From: Acanthamoeba castellanii str. Neff
Lineage: Eukaryota > Discosea > Longamoebia > Acanthamoebidae
Direction: 5' to 3'
NCBI RefSeq assembly: GCF_000313135.1
Contig: NW_004457641.1
Span: 11,260 to 75,259, forward strand
Length of the DNA stretch: 64,000 bases
Shown: in pieces, positions 59,921 through 64,000 of the stretch
Position numbering within the stretch: the first letter of the stretch is position 1
How the letters are laid out: the number at the start of each line of letters is the position of its first letter
Position numbers and translations under genes: made by a program
The notes under the pieces: generated by a model
What the model saw: the letters and a program-made list of their open reading frames with translations, nothing else
The model's database searches: none
Told to the model about the DNA's origin: nothing

Positions 59921-62900
59921 TCAGGCGTCGACGTCGGTGTCGTCGCGCTCGTCGTCTATGCACCCAAGCACCACTGTCTCCCGTTCACGGCGCTGCCTGA
60001 GTGTGAGGGGCTCCGACACGTGCTCGATCAACAGACGAAAGAAGAGTCGGTTGTCTGTGGCACAGCCACAATCAGTAATGATCGTGAGCGTAGCGTGTCG
60101 TGTCGTGTCGTGTGGAGGCATTGTGGTTGTGCGTGTGCGTGCTGTTAGATCCCGTACTGAGAATCTCTCGATGTTCTACGCCTTCGAGCTCTTCGATCCG
60201 CAATTCGAGGTCCTGGCGCCATTCCGTGCAGTAGTTGAGCGATACGTACGGCACCGTACCGTCGCCAGAACGGTGGCCGTGCAATCCGGTCGAGCTCCTC
60301 AAAGTGCCCTGCACCGTGTCCTTCGTTTCGTACCCGATCCCCTGCACGCACGCAACACAATTCACGCACGCGCGCACACGCGCGCACCAAATCAGACGCA
60401 CACCCACACCCACACAAGGCTCACAGACAACAAGGAAAGAGCCGCGCACCTCGCGCATGGTGTAGCCCTGGAAGTCGGCCGTGTCCTTGACATCCCGGTC
60501 GAACACCAGTTCGCCCTTCCGGTCTCGTCGGTAGAAGTAGAACATCTCCGTGTCCAAGTTGACGCCTGAATGAACAGTGAGTTGTGGGGTAAACGACCAA
60601 CCATCTGTACAGATCACCACAAAGGCCAAGCAAAGAAGTACCGTAGATGGCAAAGAGCCGCTTGACCGGCGGAGCATCCGGCATGCGGCCCCACACGCTG
60701 TTTCGACGGTAGTACGCCTCCAGATTCTCCACTTGTTTCTGTTGAAAGCGCTCAGAGGGGCGGGATGAGTGTACGAGTGCAGGCAGCAGGTAGAACGGAG
60801 TGGTACCGAGGCGCCGGCAAGGGCCAGTGTCTGGGTGATGGTGATCGGCAGGTGGGCCTCGCTCCGCTCGCCCCGCAGATGGACGAACTCACGCGGCACT
60901 TCGAAGTAGCGCGGCTGGGCCATCGGCATGATCATACCCGTGCTCCCTGTGTGATCGATCACAGGTGGGCGGTGGGCGATAGTGAGCCGCCACAGCTCGA
61001 CCGAGCCAAGAATTCCAACCACCAAAGTGACACCGAGCCAGTTCGTACCCAGCGACCTGATGAATGCGACGCCCTCCTCCTGACGCAGAAGCGCCTCCAT
61101 GCCCATCCGCTCGCCCGTGGCCTGCACACACCAGACGTAGGTGGTTATGGCGCGGCTTAGAAGCAGCAGCGGCGAGAGGGGTGCGGTGGTACGTACCAGG
61201 CTGCGCACGATCTTGGGCGCGCCGAGGAATGGCGCGCCGACGGCGACGTAGGAGTGGACGTGCCGGTCGATCCACTGCCGGCCGAGGTCGCCCTCGGTCA
61301 CGACAAGCCGGTGCAGGAAGTACTGCAGCACCCGGTTGCCCATGGAGTGGGCCACAATGACAACTGGCGACTGGCATCGCTCGGCGGTCTTCTCGATGAT
61401 CGTCCGGAGCTGCGTGAAGAATCCGTCGCGCTCCTCCAGCATGTGCGGCGGCAAGCGCCAGTCATACTGTGTGAATAGTCCAGGCTTGTCAGGCCGCCGA
61501 TCACACACACACAGCACACGACACACGTACAGGCACAGCAACGAGATCGGAGTCGGTGTAGCCGAACTCGTGCAGATTCTCGATCAGCGGACCCATCACC
61601 TGTCCTCCTCTTCGCGTCAGTCCACCCAGCCATGCGAGACGTGTGATGAAGAAGCAGAAGAGCGCACATAGGAGAGATTGTTGGTGAGGGCGCCGGGGCT
61701 GAGGTACGCGCAACCGTCCTTGCCGGGTACAGGGCGCACGCGAATTCCCGGTGGATCGCTGCAGCCGTCCTGCTGCAGACACACGTGCCTCACCCACTCG
61801 TTCTGTTGGTGTCGAACCACCATGCGTCAGCGGAAGAAATGGGCGCAGCAGGGAGTGGGTGGGTGGGCGAGTGTTCATATATACTCGAAACTGGGCGTCG
61901 GCAGAGCCCTCGTCCGACGCATCTGGATCAATCCGCTTACTGGGTGAGTTGGTAGGTTGTAGTTCATCAGCTGCAGGGTGAGTTGGTGCGAATTGGTGGG
62001 AGTAGCCTGAGATGCAAGTACCTGACGGTGGGCGAGGAGAAGAGGGTTTTGAACTTCTGGGAGCCGATCTTGGCGAGGGACAGCCAGATCCACTCGCCCA
62101 CCCACTCGGGATTGCCCTCTTCCACCTGCAAACTCGACGACGCCAGACCTGACAGGGCACACTCACGCACGCACGCACGCACGCACGCACACGCCAATAT
62201 ACAATCACGCTCGATCAATAACACGCAGGCACCGCGGTAAGTTGTTGGGCAAGGTCCGTACCGGGAAGGAGGACGATGGGGTACTTGGGCACGAGACCCT
62301 CACGCGCCATGCTGCGTCCCATGCGCGAGGGCAGGGACTTCTCGGCCAGCGGCGAGCACACGGTCACCCATTGGTCGTGCCACACGCCGGGCGCCCAATC
62401 CGAGAGCACCAGTGTGTGATCGCCGATCAACTTGTCACTTCCTGGAGGCCAATCACAGCGAGCGATCAGAAGTGATCGCAAGTCGACCTTAGGCTGGTCA
62501 ACAAGTCAGTGTGGGCAGCAATGGTTGCGTACCGAAGATGACGTGGGACCACAGGGACAGCTTGACGCAGTCGGGCACGTCCGATGGAGACGACGAGGCG
62601 GAAGGGTAGAGGAAGAAGTGGAACTTCTTGTCGAAGCGAGGCGCGGTCTTGCTTTTACTCACCACCGTGCGCCCCTCCTGCGCAGCCAGTCAGCCATCAG
62701 ATATCATATACGCACGCACGCACGCGCAGGCCTGCGGGTGGTGGCAGGTGGTGTACGGTGACGCCGAGTGCGATTTCGGGAATGTCTCTCCTCTCGCCTG
62801 TCTTCTTGGGTTCGCCTTCCTTGGCCGTGGACTGGAGCGGAGTGATCATGTCGTCGCTGCCTCTCTGCAGGTGCAGCTGCACGTAGCACGACGCCTTGGC

Positions 62901-64000
62901 CGGCAGGCCGCACTCGACCACTGTTTTCACGTGAGTCAATGCACGGCACGCACGACACGCACGCGACGGTTCACGAACCTTCGATCTGCAGGTAGCCTTC
63001 CCGTGGCCCTGCGGCGGATGGTAGAGATAACGAATGTGGAGCTGCCCCGTGGAGTAGAGCTTCTCGCGCTTGATTCGATGCGTGGTCCGCTCCTCCAGCT
63101 GTTGTGTCTTCAACCGCCTGCTGAGATCACTCTCGGCCACCGTGTCCATCTCCAAACCTTCTTTTTGGTTGGTCTGTTTTGTACCACACGCGTGCGCGAG
63201 TGCGTGAGGGACGTGCAGGCAGAGCGCTGGACATGCGTACCTTGAAATCAACTCGCAGTTGGATGGCCCCTGTCACATCCACACCGCGAATGTTCTCCGT
63301 GGGGTGAAGCGGGAACCAATGCTCCACCGACTTGTTGCGCGGAAGAGTGTGGCGCTCCAGACAAATGCGACCCTGCATAGTGATTAGCGATTCTTCAACT
63401 CGCGCATGCTGCGCGTGCAGATGTGCGCCTTCTTACGCACCAGGAATACGTCCGAGAAGATGATGTTGTGGTGCCAGAGGCTCAGCGTCACCCCGGCACA
63501 CGAGTCGGGCAGTTCGCTATTGGGTGGGTGAGTGTACGATGAGTTAAACCGATTGGGATCATGGGCAAGCTTGGTGAAGGTACAAGCAACACTCCTGGTC
63601 CTGCCACTGCGGCTCCAAGCTGCGCCCGTTGTGCGCCGTGAGCGTGCGGGAGACCTGCCCGATCTTCTTGAATGTCGTGTCGTACATGGTCAGCCTACAA
63701 AACGCATCCGGGATGCCTGCACGCACATAGTCAGTAGGCGCTGTGGTTGAAGGAGAGAGGGCAGGTGAGAAACATGAACCGCTTTTCTTCGTGGTAGCGA
63801 TGCTCATTGCCTGAAGTGGTGTTACGCGCAACACAACGGGCGCCTCAGGCGACTGCAAAATGAAGAATGTCAGACACACAGACCACAGCAAGTGCAGAGA
63901 GAGGGTTGAAAGGCAGCCGGCAGGCCTGATCACCTTGTCGTGGAGACAGTTGATGAGCATAACATCGGCTGCGAGCTTGTGGGTGGGACCCGACAAAGTC
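59921..64000 (-). CDS. C2-domain plus LCAT/PDAT-family acyltransferase or phospholipase (5' partial)
   Basis: A minus-strand gene entering from the right edge and ending at 59921. The upstream part (63990-62640) has C2-like strands: DAFCRLTMYDTTFKKIG (63710-63660), VVLRVTPLQ, ECGLPAKASCYVQLHLQ and LHIRYLYHPP. The LCAT-like part starts with YPIVLLPGT (near 62280), GPLIENLHEFGY (61590) and YDWRLPPHMLEERDGFF (61465). The catalytic triad candidates are Ser in IVAHSMGNRV (61360-61335), Asp in SGDGTVPYVSLNYC (60265-60225) and His in EGVEHREIL (60190-60165). The family transfers acyl groups between phospholipid and sterol or diacylglycerol, or hydrolyses phospholipids. A hydrophobic segment VTLVVGILGSVEL lies near 61010. 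Fusion of C2 with LCAT implies calcium- or membrane-targeted action. Confidence 0.8.
60090..60115. repeat. (GTGTC)n intronic microsatellite
   Basis: Pentamers in the last intron of the LCAT-like gene. Confidence 0.8.
62164..62191. repeat. (CACG)n microsatellite
   Basis: About seven 4-base units in an intron of the LCAT-like gene. Confidence 0.88.

Overview
The window is nuclear DNA of a free-living amoeba, most likely Acanthamoeba (castellanii-like). This is an inference from GC- and CpG-rich coding sequence, many short GT-AG introns in nearly every gene, a classical actin, dispersed 5S rRNA genes, a SCAR/WAVE subunit (BRK1), and abundant tyrosine-kinase-like receptors and class III cyclases. 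A 456-base run of N shows it is a draft assembly. Gene spans below are start-to-stop; exon joins were worked out by eye and are given exactly only where the phases add up.

Left part (1-14.6 kb): a DDX51-type RNA helicase (minus, 3' end off the window) and an XPG/asteroid-like protein (plus) diverge from a large palindrome. Its two ~300 bp arms each carry an identical tRNA-Gln(CTG) gene and end 17-19 bases before the two start codons. The ~1.2 kb centre is almost free of CpG, unlike all surrounding DNA. Next come a questin-oxidase-like protein, Rab4 (with a 10-base micro-exon), ribosomal protein eS7 and a secreted DOMON protein.

Middle (14.7-34.2 kb): a THUMP-domain RNA methyltransferase (interrupted by the N gap) and a D-2-hydroxyacid dehydrogenase share a 63-base divergent promoter. 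They are followed by a receptor kinase with tyrosine-kinase-type catalytic loop, an unassigned Ser/Gln/His-rich protein, an F-box/WD40 protein divergent from BRK1, an RCHY1-type ubiquitin ligase and tRNA-Phe(GAA).

34.3-49.1 kb: two tandem paralogous giant receptors (minus strand). Each has a signal peptide, two PstS-like substrate-binding modules, an EGF-like segment, one membrane span, a TKL kinase, a class III nucleotidyl cyclase domain and a second TKL kinase. An RFX-type DNA-binding protein gene lies between them on the plus strand. The intracellular halves are nearly identical, introns partly included, while the ectodomains have diverged.

Right part (49.5-64 kb): a soluble fumarate reductase, a long multi-OB-fold-like protein, an RBX1 RING-box protein, actin flanked by two identical 5S rRNA genes, and the 3' part of a C2-LCAT/PDAT acyltransferase or phospholipase. 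The actin gene carries a second in-frame copy of its last nine codons behind the stop. Signalling, cytoskeletal and ubiquitin genes are interspersed without operon-like logic; the main organisational theme is short divergent promoters and tight convergent ends.
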